Source: Rhodococcus rhodnii NBRC 100604 (GTDB taxonomy: Bacteria; Actinomycetota; Actinomycetes; Mycobacteriales; Mycobacteriaceae). From it: a DNA stretch of 64,000 bases. How positions within the stretch are numbered: the stretch's first letter is position 1; each line of letters begins with the position of its first letter. Position numbers and translations under genes: made by a program. Shown here piece after piece: positions 29,342 to 37,282 of the stretch. The notes under the pieces were generated by a model, which worked only from the letters and a program-made list of their open reading frames with translations, ran no database searches and was not told the DNA's origin. The stretch covers positions 1 through 64,000 of the forward strand of contig NZ_BCXD01000007.1 in the NCBI RefSeq assembly GCF_001894925.1, read 5' to 3'.

Positions 29342-30895
29342 TCATTCGATGTCGGGCGCGAACTCGAACGCCGCTGACTCGGCAGCCGTGCGATCGTCCT
29401 CGACGAGCCCGATCCGCGTGCGCCGGTCGAGAATGTCCGCGGCGTCCAGCGCACCCTCGTGCGTCACCGCGAACTCGAATTCTGCTCGGGTCACGTCGAT
29501 TCCGGGCGCTACCGGATCGAGTGGGCGGTCGCACGTCGCGACGTCGCGCACCCGCGCGGCCTCGGCCCCGTACCGCGCGATCATCGACATCGGGAGCCCG
29601 GAGAGCTGCGTTCCCGTAGCGTCCGGGGTCGCGGGATTACCGGGTGCGCCGACGAGTGGGAGCGACGCCGTCACACAACGACGCTCCGGCAGTCCGCACA
29701 GCTCGGCGGCGCGGTCGAGGGTCTGCTCGGCCATGTGCCGGTACTCGGTGAGCTTGCCGCCGACGACGCTCACGAGCCCCGAGGGCGATTCGATCACCGC
29801 ATGATCGCGGGACACGTCGGCGGTGCGCCCGCTGCCGGTGTCCACGAGCGGACGGAGCCCTGCGAACGCGCCGCGCACGTCGCGGCGGGTGACCGCGACG
29901 TCGAGTGCGGTGCCGACGACGGCGAGCAGGAAGTCGATCTCGTCGTCGGAGGGCACCGGGACGTCGGGGACGGGGCCCGGCGCGTCCTCGTCCGTCAGCC
30001 CGAGATAGACGCGGCCAAGTTGCTCGGGGAGCACGAACACGAAGCGGTTCGTCTCCCCCGGAATCGGGACCGTCAGTGCCGCAGTGGGATTGCCGAAGGT
30101 CGCGGCGTCGAAGACGAGATGGGTTCCGCGACTGGGCCGGACGCGGATACCGTCGTCGAGGCCCCCCGCCCACACCCCGGTCGCGTTGATCACCGCGCGC
30201 GCCGTGAGATCGAAGGACGTGCCGGCCACGGTATCGGTCAGGCGCACCGAGGTTCCCGTGGCCTCGCTCGCGCGCACGCGGGTCAGGACGCGCGCACCGT
30301 GCTGCGCGGCCGTGCGCGCGACGCCGACGACGAGGCGGGCGTCGTCCACGAGTTGACCGTCGTACGCGAGCAGCCCGCCCGCGAGGCCAGCCCGCTTGAC
30401 CGCCGGCGCCCGCGTGACGGTCTCGTCGCGTCCGATACGACGGGACCGGGGCAGGACCGACGACGGCGTGCCCGCCGCCGCACGTAGCACGTCACCGGCG
30501 AGAAAGCCGGTGCGCACCAGTGCCTTCGAGGCGAACGACTCGTGTGGCAGCAGCGGAACGAGCTGCGGCACCGCGCGAATCAGATGAGGTGCGGTGCGGG
30601 TCATGAGGATTCCGCGTTCGCGGGCACTGCGTCGTGCGATGCCGACGTTGCCCGTCGCGAGATACCGCAGCCCGCCGTGGACGAGTTTCGAGCTCCACCG
30701 GCTCGTCCCGAAGGCGAGGTCGTGCGCCTCGACGAGCACCGTGTCGTAGCCACGGGACGCGGCGTCGAGTGCGATCCCCGCGCCGGTGATGCCGCCGCCG
30801 ATCACGACGACGTCGACAGCGCCGCCGGACTCGAGCGCGGCGAGGTCGGCGCTGCGGCGTGATGCGGTGAGCGCGTGGGATGCGGGAGTCGTCAC
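29342..30895 (-). CDS. glpD: FAD-dependent glycerol-3-phosphate dehydrogenase
   Basis: This 517-residue flavoprotein oxidises glycerol 3-phosphate to dihydroxyacetone phosphate and passes electrons to the quinone pool. The N-terminal FAD site is VVIGGGITGAGIALDAASRG, followed by the GlpD segment FGTSRWSSKLVHGGLRYLATGN, and the C-terminal part shows SVVGGKLTEYRHMAEQTLD. The GTG at 30895 overlaps the stop of the TetR gene (GTGA), so they are cotranscribed. With the flavoprotein and lipid kinase divergently transcribed beyond TetR, the gene order matches Rv2249c-Rv2252 of M. tuberculosis. Confidence 0.92.
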   Translation of the reverse strand: MTTPASHALTASRRSADLAALESGGAVDVVVIGGGITGAGIALDAASRGYDTVLVEAHDLAFGTSRWSSKLVHGGLRYLATGNVGIARRSARERGILMTRTAPHLIRAVPQLVPLLPHESFASKALVRTGFLAGDVLRAAAGTPSSVLPRSRRIGRDETVTRAPAVKRAGLAGGLLAYDGQLVDDARLVVGVARTAAQHGARVLTRVRASEATGTSVRLTDTVAGTSFDLTARAVINATGVWAGGLDDGIRVRPSRGTHLVFDAATFGNPTAALTVPIPGETNRFVFVLPEQLGRVYLGLTDEDAPGPVPDVPVPSDDEIDFLLAVVGTALDVAVTRRDVRGAFAGLRPLVDTGSGRTADVSRDHAVIESPSGLVSVVGGKLTEYRHMAEQTLDRAAELCGLPERRCVTASLPLVGAPGNPATPDATGTQLSGLPMSMIARYGAEAARVRDVATCDRPLDPVAPGIDVTRAEFEFAVTHEGALDAADILDRRTRIGLVEDDRTAAESAAFEFAPDIE

Positions 30896-31473
30896 GGTGC
30901 GAGGTATCCGTTCAGCGAGTGGGACAGTTCGGCGGCCAGGGCATCCGCGTCGAGGATCCCCTCGACCATCTGCGCGGACTGCACGGTCGACTGCGTGATG
31001 AGCAGGACCATCGCCGCCAGGGTGCGGGGCTCGCCCACCCGGACGGTGCCGTCGCGCTGGCAGCGGCCGATCTCGGCTGGGAGGGCGTCGACCACGATGG
31101 CCTGGCTGGTGCCCAGCCGGCGTGCGATGTAGACCATCGCGAACTCGGGGGCCGAGCCGAGCACCGCGCCGATGAGCGCGTCGCGGCGCAGCACCCCCGC
31201 GACGTCGACGATCCGCTGCACGAGCGCACCGCGGTCCGGCCCGCGCGAGGGCACGTCGGCGAGGGCGGACGTGATGCGGCGGGTGAGAAGTTCGGCGAGC
31301 ACAGCATTCGTGTCGGGCCACCGCCGGTACACCGTCGGACGGCTCACGCCCGCGCGGCGCGCGATCTCGGCGAGCGCCACACGCTCGACGCCGAAGTCCA
31401 CGACGCAACTCGCGGCGGCGTCGAGGATGCGCTCCCCGACGTCGACCGAGTCGGCGTTACTAGTTGACACCAT
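30892..31473 (-). CDS. TetR family regulator
   Basis: This 193-residue protein has a TetR helix-turn-helix (RILDAAASCVVDFGVERVALAEIARRAGVSRPTVYRRWPDT) and an all-helical effector domain. It is cotranslated with glpD and divergent from the alkyl-DHAP-synthase-like gene, corresponding to Rv2250c. The ATG at 31473 lies at the centre of a long inverted repeat, which suggests tight autoregulation plus control of the divergent operon. GTG one codon later is an alternative start. Confidence 0.9.
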   Translation of the reverse strand: MVSTSNADSVDVGERILDAAASCVVDFGVERVALAEIARRAGVSRPTVYRRWPDTNAVLAELLTRRITSALADVPSRGPDRGALVQRIVDVAGVLRRDALIGAVLGSAPEFAMVYIARRLGTSQAIVVDALPAEIGRCQRDGTVRVGEPRTLAAMVLLITQSTVQSAQMVEGILDADALAAELSHSLNGYLAP

Positions 31474-31488
31474 GTGTAAAACTGTAAC
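31456..31488. promoter_or_regulatory. Long dyad in the tetR/flavoprotein divergent promoter
   Basis: Left arm GTTACTAGTTGACAC (31456-31470) and right arm GTGTAAAACTGTAAC (31474-31488) match at 11 of 15 positions around a 3-bp centre. The centre is the tetR start codon, and the right arm ends 2 bp before the flavoprotein ATG. It is the only dyad in this gap and is the probable TetR operator. Confidence 0.6.
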
Positions 31489-31490
31489 GC

Positions 31491-33116
31491 ATGACCGATC
31501 AGCGTGACCCGCACCACGTCCCCGCCCTCCCCCCGATGAAGTGGAACGCGTGGGGCGATCCCGCCGCCGCGAAACCGCTCTCCGAGTCGATCGTGAAGCT
31601 GCTCGAGGCCGCGCTGGGAGTGCAGCCCGCGAGCGCCGAGGAGCGCGATCCGCGCGACGTCGCGGTGCGCCCGTCCACGCTGCCCGACTCCGACGTGGCG
31701 GCGTTGCGCGCGATCGTGGGACCGGACGGCGTCGGTGTCTCCGACCTCGACCGCCTCCTGCGCGCAGGAGGCAAGTCCACCCCGGACCTGCTGCGCCGCA
31801 ACAGCTCCGATCCGCAGGAGGCACCGGACGCCGTCGTCGTGCCCGGCAGCGAGGAGGAGATCGCGGCAATCTTCGCCCACTGCGCCGAGCACGCGATCGC
31901 GATCGTCCCCTTCGGCGGCGGCACGTCCGTCGTCGGCGGGCTCGAGCCCGACCGCGGCGAGTTCACGGCGGTCGTCTCGCTCGACCTGCGCAGATTCGAC
32001 GCCCTCACCGAACTCGACGTCGTGTCGGGCGAGGCCGTCCTCGGGGCCGGGGTGAGCGGGCCGCGCGCCGAGGAACTGCTGCGCGAACACGGCTTCTCGC
32101 TCGGCCACTTCCCGCAGAGCTTCGAGTACGCGACGATCGGCGGCTTCGCCGCGACCCGCTCGTCCGGCCAGGACTCGGCGGGCTACGGGCGCTTCGACGA
32201 CATGGTGCGGGGCGTCCGGGTCGTCACGCCGGCCGGGACACTCGATCTCGGCCGCGCGCCCGCCTCCGCCGCAGGACCCGACCTGCGCGAGCTCGTTCTC
32301 GGCTCCGAGGGCGTCTTCGGGATCATCACGCAGGTGCGCGTCCGCGTGCATCCGGTGCCCGAGACGACGCGATACGAGGCATTGTCGTTCCCCGACTTCG
32401 CCACCGGCGCAGCCGCATTGCGTGCCGTCGCACAGACCGGGACGGGCCCCACCGTCATCCGGCTGTCCGACGAGGCCGAGACCGGGATCAACCTCGCGAC
32501 CACCGAGCAGATCGGCGAACAGCAGATCACCGGCGGCTGCCTCGCCGTCACGCTCTTCGAGGGAACGGACGCCCACACCGCGTCGCGGCACGCCGAGACG
32601 CGGGCGCTGCTGGAATCGCTCGGCGGCACGTCACTCGGCGACGAGCCCGCTCGCGCATGGGAACACGGCCGATTCGGGGCGCCGTACCTGCGCGATTCGC
32701 TGCTCGCCGCCGGTGCCCTGTGCGAGACGCTCGAGACCGCGACGTCGTGGTCGCGCCTTCCCGCGCTCAAGACCGCCGTGACCGACGCCCTCACCGCGTC
32801 GCTGGGCGAGTCGGGCACACCGGCTCTCGTGCTGTGCCACATCTCGCACGTGTACGCGACCGGCGCGTCGCTGTACTTCACCGTCGTCGCGGGCGGCCGC
32901 GGCGACGTGATCGCGCAGTGGCGCGCCGCCAAATCCGCTGCATCCGACGCGATCGCGGCCGCAGGAGCGACCATCACGCACCATCACGCCGTGGGCCGCG
33001 ACCACCGCGAGTGGATGCGCGAGGAGGTCGGCGACCTCGGCGTGGAGGTGCTCCGCGCAGTGAAGCGGACACTCGATCCCGCGGGAATCCTCAATCCCGG
33101 CAAGCTGATTCCGTGA
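31491..33116 (+). CDS. FAD-linked oxidase, alkyl-DHAP synthase-like (Rv2251-like)
   Basis: This 541-residue flavoprotein belongs to the PCMH/VAO family. The FAD-binding domain contains IVPFGGGTSVVGGLEP and SFEYATIGGFAATRSSGQDSAGYG; the C-terminal cap domain ends in VKRTLDPAGILNPGKLIP. The N-terminal MKWNAWGDP segment is typical of alkyldihydroxyacetonephosphate synthases, the ether-bond-forming enzymes. Whether it makes ether lipids here is unproven. No Shine-Dalgarno sequence is visible before the ATG, so translation may be leaderless. It overlaps the lipid kinase gene by 4 bp. Confidence 0.85.
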   Translation: MTDQRDPHHVPALPPMKWNAWGDPAAAKPLSESIVKLLEAALGVQPASAEERDPRDVAVRPSTLPDSDVAALRAIVGPDGVGVSDLDRLLRAGGKSTPDLLRRNSSDPQEAPDAVVVPGSEEEIAAIFAHCAEHAIAIVPFGGGTSVVGGLEPDRGEFTAVVSLDLRRFDALTELDVVSGEAVLGAGVSGPRAEELLREHGFSLGHFPQSFEYATIGGFAATRSSGQDSAGYGRFDDMVRGVRVVTPAGTLDLGRAPASAAGPDLRELVLGSEGVFGIITQVRVRVHPVPETTRYEALSFPDFATGAAALRAVAQTGTGPTVIRLSDEAETGINLATTEQIGEQQITGGCLAVTLFEGTDAHTASRHAETRALLESLGGTSLGDEPARAWEHGRFGAPYLRDSLLAAGALCETLETATSWSRLPALKTAVTDALTASLGESGTPALVLCHISHVYATGASLYFTVVAGGRGDVIAQWRAAKSAASDAIAAAGATITHHHAVGRDHREWMREEVGDLGVEVLRAVKRTLDPAGILNPGKLIP

Positions 33117-34054
33117 CGAACAGCGAGGACCGCATCCGCACGGTCGTCATGCTCACCAATCCCGCTGCGGGACACGGCAACGCACCGCATGCGGCCGAGC
33201 GCGCCGCGGCGCGCTTCCAGCAGCGCGGCGTCGACGTCGTCCAGATCGTGGGCCGCGACGCCGCGCACGCCGCCGCACTCGTGCAGGACGCGCTCGCCCG
33301 CGAGGTGAAGGGCAGGCCGGTCGACGCGCTCGTCGTCGCCGGGGGCGACGGCGTCATCTCGCTCGGCTGGCAGGCCGTCGCGGGAACGTCGATCCCGCTC
33401 GGGATCGTGCCCGCCGGGACGGGCAACGACCACGCCCGGGAGTTCGGCCTGCCCACCGGCGATCCCGAGGCCGCCGTCGACGCCGTCGTGGACGGCGTCG
33501 CGACGACGATCGACCTCGGGCACTTCCGCGGCGACGACGGCACGGAGCGCTGGTTCGGCACCGTGATGGCGACGGGCTTCGACTCATTGGTGAGCGACCG
33601 CGTCAACCGGATGCGCTGGCCGCACGGGCGGATGCGCTACAACCTCGCGATCCTCGCCGAGTTCGGCCGGCTGCGCCCGCTCGCGTTCACTCTCGATCTG
33701 GGCGACGGCCGCACAGTCGAGCAGGACGCGACACTCGTCGCCTTCGGCAACACCCGCACCTACGGCGGCGGCATGCGGATCACGCCCGGGGCCGACCGCG
33801 GCGACGGCCTGCTCGACGTCACCGTCGTCGCCGCGACGTCGCGCACGCGACTGGTGCGCTTCTTCCCCCGGCTGTTCACGGGTACGCACATCGACCTCGA
33901 CGACGTCGCGACCTACCGCGCGCGCTCGGTGCGCGTCGAGTGCGCGGGGATCAACGCCTACGCCGACGGCGAGTTGATCGGCCCGCTGCCGGGAGTCGTC
34001 TCCGCCATCCCCGGTGCCGGCCGGATCATCGGCGGCTCCGCCGCTCGTGCGTGA
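33113..34054 (+). CDS. Diacylglycerol kinase family lipid kinase (Rv2252-like)
   Basis: This 313-residue protein has the DAGK catalytic fold: NPAAGHG near the N-terminus, the nucleotide loop VAGGDGVISL, and GIVPAGTGNDHAREFGLP. Family members phosphorylate diacylglycerol or related lipids, and Rv2252 was linked to phosphatidic acid supply for phosphatidylinositol mannosides. Its GTG overlaps the flavoprotein stop (GTGA). The stop codon is supplied by a 48-bp palindrome shared with the convergent GH5 gene. Confidence 0.88.
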   Translation: MTNSEDRIRTVVMLTNPAAGHGNAPHAAERAAARFQQRGVDVVQIVGRDAAHAAALVQDALAREVKGRPVDALVVAGGDGVISLGWQAVAGTSIPLGIVPAGTGNDHAREFGLPTGDPEAAVDAVVDGVATTIDLGHFRGDDGTERWFGTVMATGFDSLVSDRVNRMRWPHGRMRYNLAILAEFGRLRPLAFTLDLGDGRTVEQDATLVAFGNTRTYGGGMRITPGADRGDGLLDVTVVAATSRTRLVRFFPRLFTGTHIDLDDVATYRARSVRVECAGINAYADGELIGPLPGVVSAIPGAGRIIGGSAARA

Positions 34055-34090
34055 TCTTCCGGCCCCCGCACCGGAAACTCACTCACGAGC
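34043..34090. terminator. 48-bp palindromic element, copy A
   Basis: Arms GCTCGTGCGTGATCTTCCGG (34043-34062) and CCGGAAACTCACTCACGAGC (34071-34090) enclose an 8-base loop. The element carries the stop codons of both convergent genes and should act as a bidirectional terminator. A homologous 20-8-20 palindrome lies at 51090-51137. Confidence 0.75.
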
Positions 34091-35165
34091 GCGGAGCGCC
34101 CACCAGCGAGATCAGCGGATCGTCGATTCCGATGTCGAACGTGCACTCGTCGATGCGCGGGTCGGGCACGAACGCCCAGAACAGCGCGCCCGCCGTCCCC
34201 GCCTCCCGCTGCCCGTCGATCTTGCGGCGGACGTCGGCGAAGCGCGCCGACGGCGTCGCGCACGCCCCCGACGCGGCGGCGTTCTGGCCGATCTCGGCGA
34301 CGAGCAAGGGCTTTCCGACGTCGCGGCTCTGCCGGAGCCGGGCCTCGAGGCCGTCCGCCCCGCTCCCGGGCAGGGGGACGCCGTCGGCCTCGTAGTCGTG
34401 GTACTGCGCGACGTCGACGTACGGCGACCGGAGGAGATCGGCGAACTCCTCGCCCGCCGTCCCGCACTGCCCCGCACCGACCGTCCCGACCGTGATCGGA
34501 TGCGCGGGATCGATGCCGCGGACGATCGCGCCCACGTCGTCGACGAACCGCCGCAGCACCTCACCGGCGTCCGGCGGGCACTGCTCGCCGACCAGCGGCT
34601 CGGGCTCACCGATGAGCTCCCACATCGCGATCGTGGGCGAGCCCTTCCAGCGGTCGACGGCCGCGTTCACCCAGCCCTCGTACGAGAAGTCGGTGCCCGG
34701 CTCCGGCTCGCGCCAGCCCGACACGAACCACTCGCGGTCCTTGTACACCTCGTCGGCGCACGATCCGTCGAACGCCGTGAGCACCGGGATCAGCAGTTGG
34801 CCGTGCCGCTCCGCGGCGTCGAACACCGCGTCGATCGGGCGGTAGTCCACGCCGCCGCCGACCCGGGATCTCGCGAACGACTCGAACGCGTTGAACCGGA
34901 TCAGCGACCCTGCCGGCAGGGCACCGAAGAAACGGTCGAGGTCGACCTCGGCGCCGCAGCCGGAGTTGATCGACCAGTCCGTCGCGAGCTGATAGGCGTT
35001 GAGCCCCACGGGCCACCACGGCGCCCCGTCGCGGGTGAGCGTGGTGCCCGCGGCCTGCACTCGCGCCGCGGGGACGGTCTCGTGCTCGCCCGATTCGAGG
35101 CACGCGCTCGATCCGGCCGCGACGACCGTCGCCGCGATCGCCGCGAGCACTCGCCGGAACCGCAT
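34083..35165 (-). CDS. Secreted GH5-type glycoside hydrolase (cellulase/mannanase-like)
   Basis: This 360-residue protein starts with a basic, hydrophobic leader ending in AAGSSAC, which resembles a lipobox, so it may be a lipoprotein. The (beta/alpha)8 domain shows the probable acid/base Glu in MWELIGEPEP and the nucleophile Glu in LLVAEIGQN, as in clan GH-A family 5. The usual Asn before the acid/base Glu is a Gly here, so activity is not certain. The ATG at 35165 gives the best signal peptide; two further ATGs lie 18-21 bases upstream. It converges with the lipid kinase. Confidence 0.75.
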   Translation of the reverse strand: MRFRRVLAAIAATVVAAGSSACLESGEHETVPAARVQAAGTTLTRDGAPWWPVGLNAYQLATDWSINSGCGAEVDLDRFFGALPAGSLIRFNAFESFARSRVGGGVDYRPIDAVFDAAERHGQLLIPVLTAFDGSCADEVYKDREWFVSGWREPEPGTDFSYEGWVNAAVDRWKGSPTIAMWELIGEPEPLVGEQCPPDAGEVLRRFVDDVGAIVRGIDPAHPITVGTVGAGQCGTAGEEFADLLRSPYVDVAQYHDYEADGVPLPGSGADGLEARLRQSRDVGKPLLVAEIGQNAAASGACATPSARFADVRRKIDGQREAGTAGALFWAFVPDPRIDECTFDIGIDDPLISLVGAPRS

Positions 35166-35230
35166 CCCGTCAGCGTGGCACATCACTACTGTTCACGAGG
35201 GGCTATCGCGCATGGCGGGAAGGAGCGCCC

Positions 35231-36412
35231 GTGAACGTGACACCACTCTCCTGGATCGTCACCGTCGCGATCATCGTCGCGGCGCTGACCCTCGACTACG
35301 TCGTCCACGTCAAACGCCCGCACGTGCCGACCATCAGGGAGTCGGCGCTGTGGTCGGCGCTCTACGTCGGGTTCGCGCTGGCCTTCGGCGTGGGCGTCCT
35401 CGTGTTCGGCGGCGCCGCTATGGCCGCCGAGTACTACGCGGGCTGGATCACCGAGAAGGCGCTGTCGGTCGACAATTTCTTCGTCTTCCTCGTGATCATG
35501 GGCAGCTTCAAGGTTCCGCGTGAGAACCAGGAGAAGGTGCTGCTGTTCGGCATCGTCTTCGCATTGCTCGCCCGATCGGTGTTCATCTTCGTCGGCGGTG
35601 CGCTGATCGAGACGTTCTCGTGGATGTTCTATCTGTTCGGGCTCGTCCTGCTGCTCACGGCCGGCAGCATGCTCCGCGGCGACGACGAGGACGAGGGCGC
35701 GAACAACGTCGTCGTGCGGATCGCGACACGCTTCCTGCGGACCAGCCCGCACTACGACGGCGACCGCCTCGTGACGACGACGCGCACGGGTGCCCGCGTC
35801 ATGACGCCGATGCTGCTCGTCATGGTCGTGATCGGCGGCACCGATCTCATGTTCGCGTTCGACTCGATCCCCGCGATCTTCGGCCTGACGCAGAGCGTGT
35901 TCCTCGTGTTCGCGGCGACGGCGTTCTCGCTCATGGGCCTCAAACAGCTGTACTTCCTGCTCGACGGCCTGCTCGATCGTCTCGTCTACCTGAAGTACGG
36001 GCTCGCGGTGATCCTCGCGTTCATCGGCGCCAAGCTGATCCTCCACGCGCTGAACGAGAACTCGCTGTGGTTCGTGAACGACGGCGAGTCGGTACACGTC
36101 GTCGAGATCGGAACGGGGACGTCGCTGCTCGTGATCGTCGGGGTGCTCGTCGTGACGGTGACGGTGTCGCTCGCGAGCCCGCGTGGGCGTGCGCTGTCGG
36201 CCGTGAACGGTGCGGCTCGGCACGCACGGAGCTACCTCGATCTCGACTACACCGCGGACGAGTCCGAGCGCCGCCGGGTCTTCGAGCAGATGTGTCGCGA
36301 GGAACGGAAGATCCACGCTCTTCCGGCGAAACACCGCGAACTGGTCCGTCGCCACACCGATCTCGTGGCCACGATCGAACGAGCACACGCCGTCCACGAC
36401 GAGAGTCGGTGA
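35231..36412 (+). CDS. TerC family integral membrane protein
   Basis: This 393-residue protein has about nine membrane helices and the TerC acidic motifs (EKALSVDNFFVFLVIM and GGTDLMFAFDSIPAIFG). TerC/Alx-type proteins are implicated in Mn2+ or Ca2+ export and metallation of secreted proteins. A polar C-terminal tail of about 65 residues is added. GGAAGGAG precedes the GTG. The short 65-bp upstream gap leaves no room for the yybP-ykoY manganese riboswitch that precedes many terC genes. Confidence 0.92.
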   Translation: MNVTPLSWIVTVAIIVAALTLDYVVHVKRPHVPTIRESALWSALYVGFALAFGVGVLVFGGAAMAAEYYAGWITEKALSVDNFFVFLVIMGSFKVPRENQEKVLLFGIVFALLARSVFIFVGGALIETFSWMFYLFGLVLLLTAGSMLRGDDEDEGANNVVVRIATRFLRTSPHYDGDRLVTTTRTGARVMTPMLLVMVVIGGTDLMFAFDSIPAIFGLTQSVFLVFAATAFSLMGLKQLYFLLDGLLDRLVYLKYGLAVILAFIGAKLILHALNENSLWFVNDGESVHVVEIGTGTSLLVIVGVLVVTVTVSLASPRGRALSAVNGAARHARSYLDLDYTADESERRRVFEQMCREERKIHALPAKHRELVRRHTDLVATIERAHAVHDESR

Positions 36413-36505
36413 CGAGTGCCGGGCCGGACGCGGACGGGTCCCGACGCTATAACGACACGAGCGTCCGTCCCCGCGTCCGAGTAGCCGCGCGGTAGCGTCG
36501 GAAGG

Positions 36506-37255
36506 GTGCTGGGACTGCCCGATTCGATCACGGCGTACCTTTTCGATCTCGACGGGGTACTGACGCCGACCGCGGTCGTGCATCGCAAAGCGTGGAAGAG
36601 GACGTTCGACGACTTCCTGACCGACCGCGCCGACGCCGGTGCGCACACCGCCGAGGAGAACCTCGAACCCTTCACCGACGCAGACTATTTCGCGTACGTG
36701 GACGGACGTCCGCGTGCCGACGGTGTACGGACGTTCCTGCGGTCGCGCGGGATCGAGCTACCGGAGGGCCGCCCCGACGACCCGCCCGGCTTCGGCACGG
36801 TCGCCGCGCTCGGCAATCGCAAGAACGAACGACTGCTCGCGGTGATCGAGAGCGAGGGCGTGACGCCGTATTCCGGCTCGCTGCACTACCTTCGGCTCGC
36901 CTACGAGGCAGGAGCGCGGATCGGCGTCGTGACATCGTCTGCCAACGGGCGCTCGGTCCTCGAAGGCGCCGGGCTCATGCCGTACGTCCACGTCCTCATC
37001 GACGGCAACGTCATTCGTGAACGCGGTCTGAACGGCAAACCGGCACCCGACTCCTTCCTTGCGGGCGCGGAAGCCCTTCACGTGGCACCATCCGAGACGG
37101 CGGTGTTCGAAGACGCGGTCTCGGGAGTGGAGGCCGGTCGCAGCGGTCACTTCGGATGGGTGGTCGGGGTCGACAGGGAAGGGCAGGCCGATGCTCTACG
37201 CACACACGGCGCGGACGTTGTCGTCACGGATCTGGGGGATCTCCTCGACCCGTGA
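36506..37255 (+). CDS. HAD hydrolase, beta-phosphoglucomutase-like
   Basis: This 249-residue protein is a HAD-superfamily sugar phosphomutase. The nucleophile motif is FDLDGVLTPTAVVH, the third motif includes NGKPAPDSFL, and the fourth is VFEDAVSGVEAGRSG. Beta-phosphoglucomutase converts beta-glucose 1-phosphate to glucose 6-phosphate. The GH65 phosphorylase 27 bp downstream would release that substrate, so the two form one pathway, as in Rv3400-Rv3401. GGAAGGG overlaps the region just before the GTG start. Confidence 0.88.
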   Translation: MLGLPDSITAYLFDLDGVLTPTAVVHRKAWKRTFDDFLTDRADAGAHTAEENLEPFTDADYFAYVDGRPRADGVRTFLRSRGIELPEGRPDDPPGFGTVAALGNRKNERLLAVIESEGVTPYSGSLHYLRLAYEAGARIGVVTSSANGRSVLEGAGLMPYVHVLIDGNVIRERGLNGKPAPDSFLAGAEALHVAPSETAVFEDAVSGVEAGRSGHFGWVVGVDREGQADALRTHGADVVVTDLGDLLDP

Positions 37256-37282
37256 CCTCCCCGGTACGCTCGGCGGCCCGCG

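Noticed and set aside
35166-35230. Manganese (yybP-ykoY) riboswitch upstream of terC
   Set aside because: The gap is only 65 bp, too short for the aptamer, and its conserved loops are not visible.
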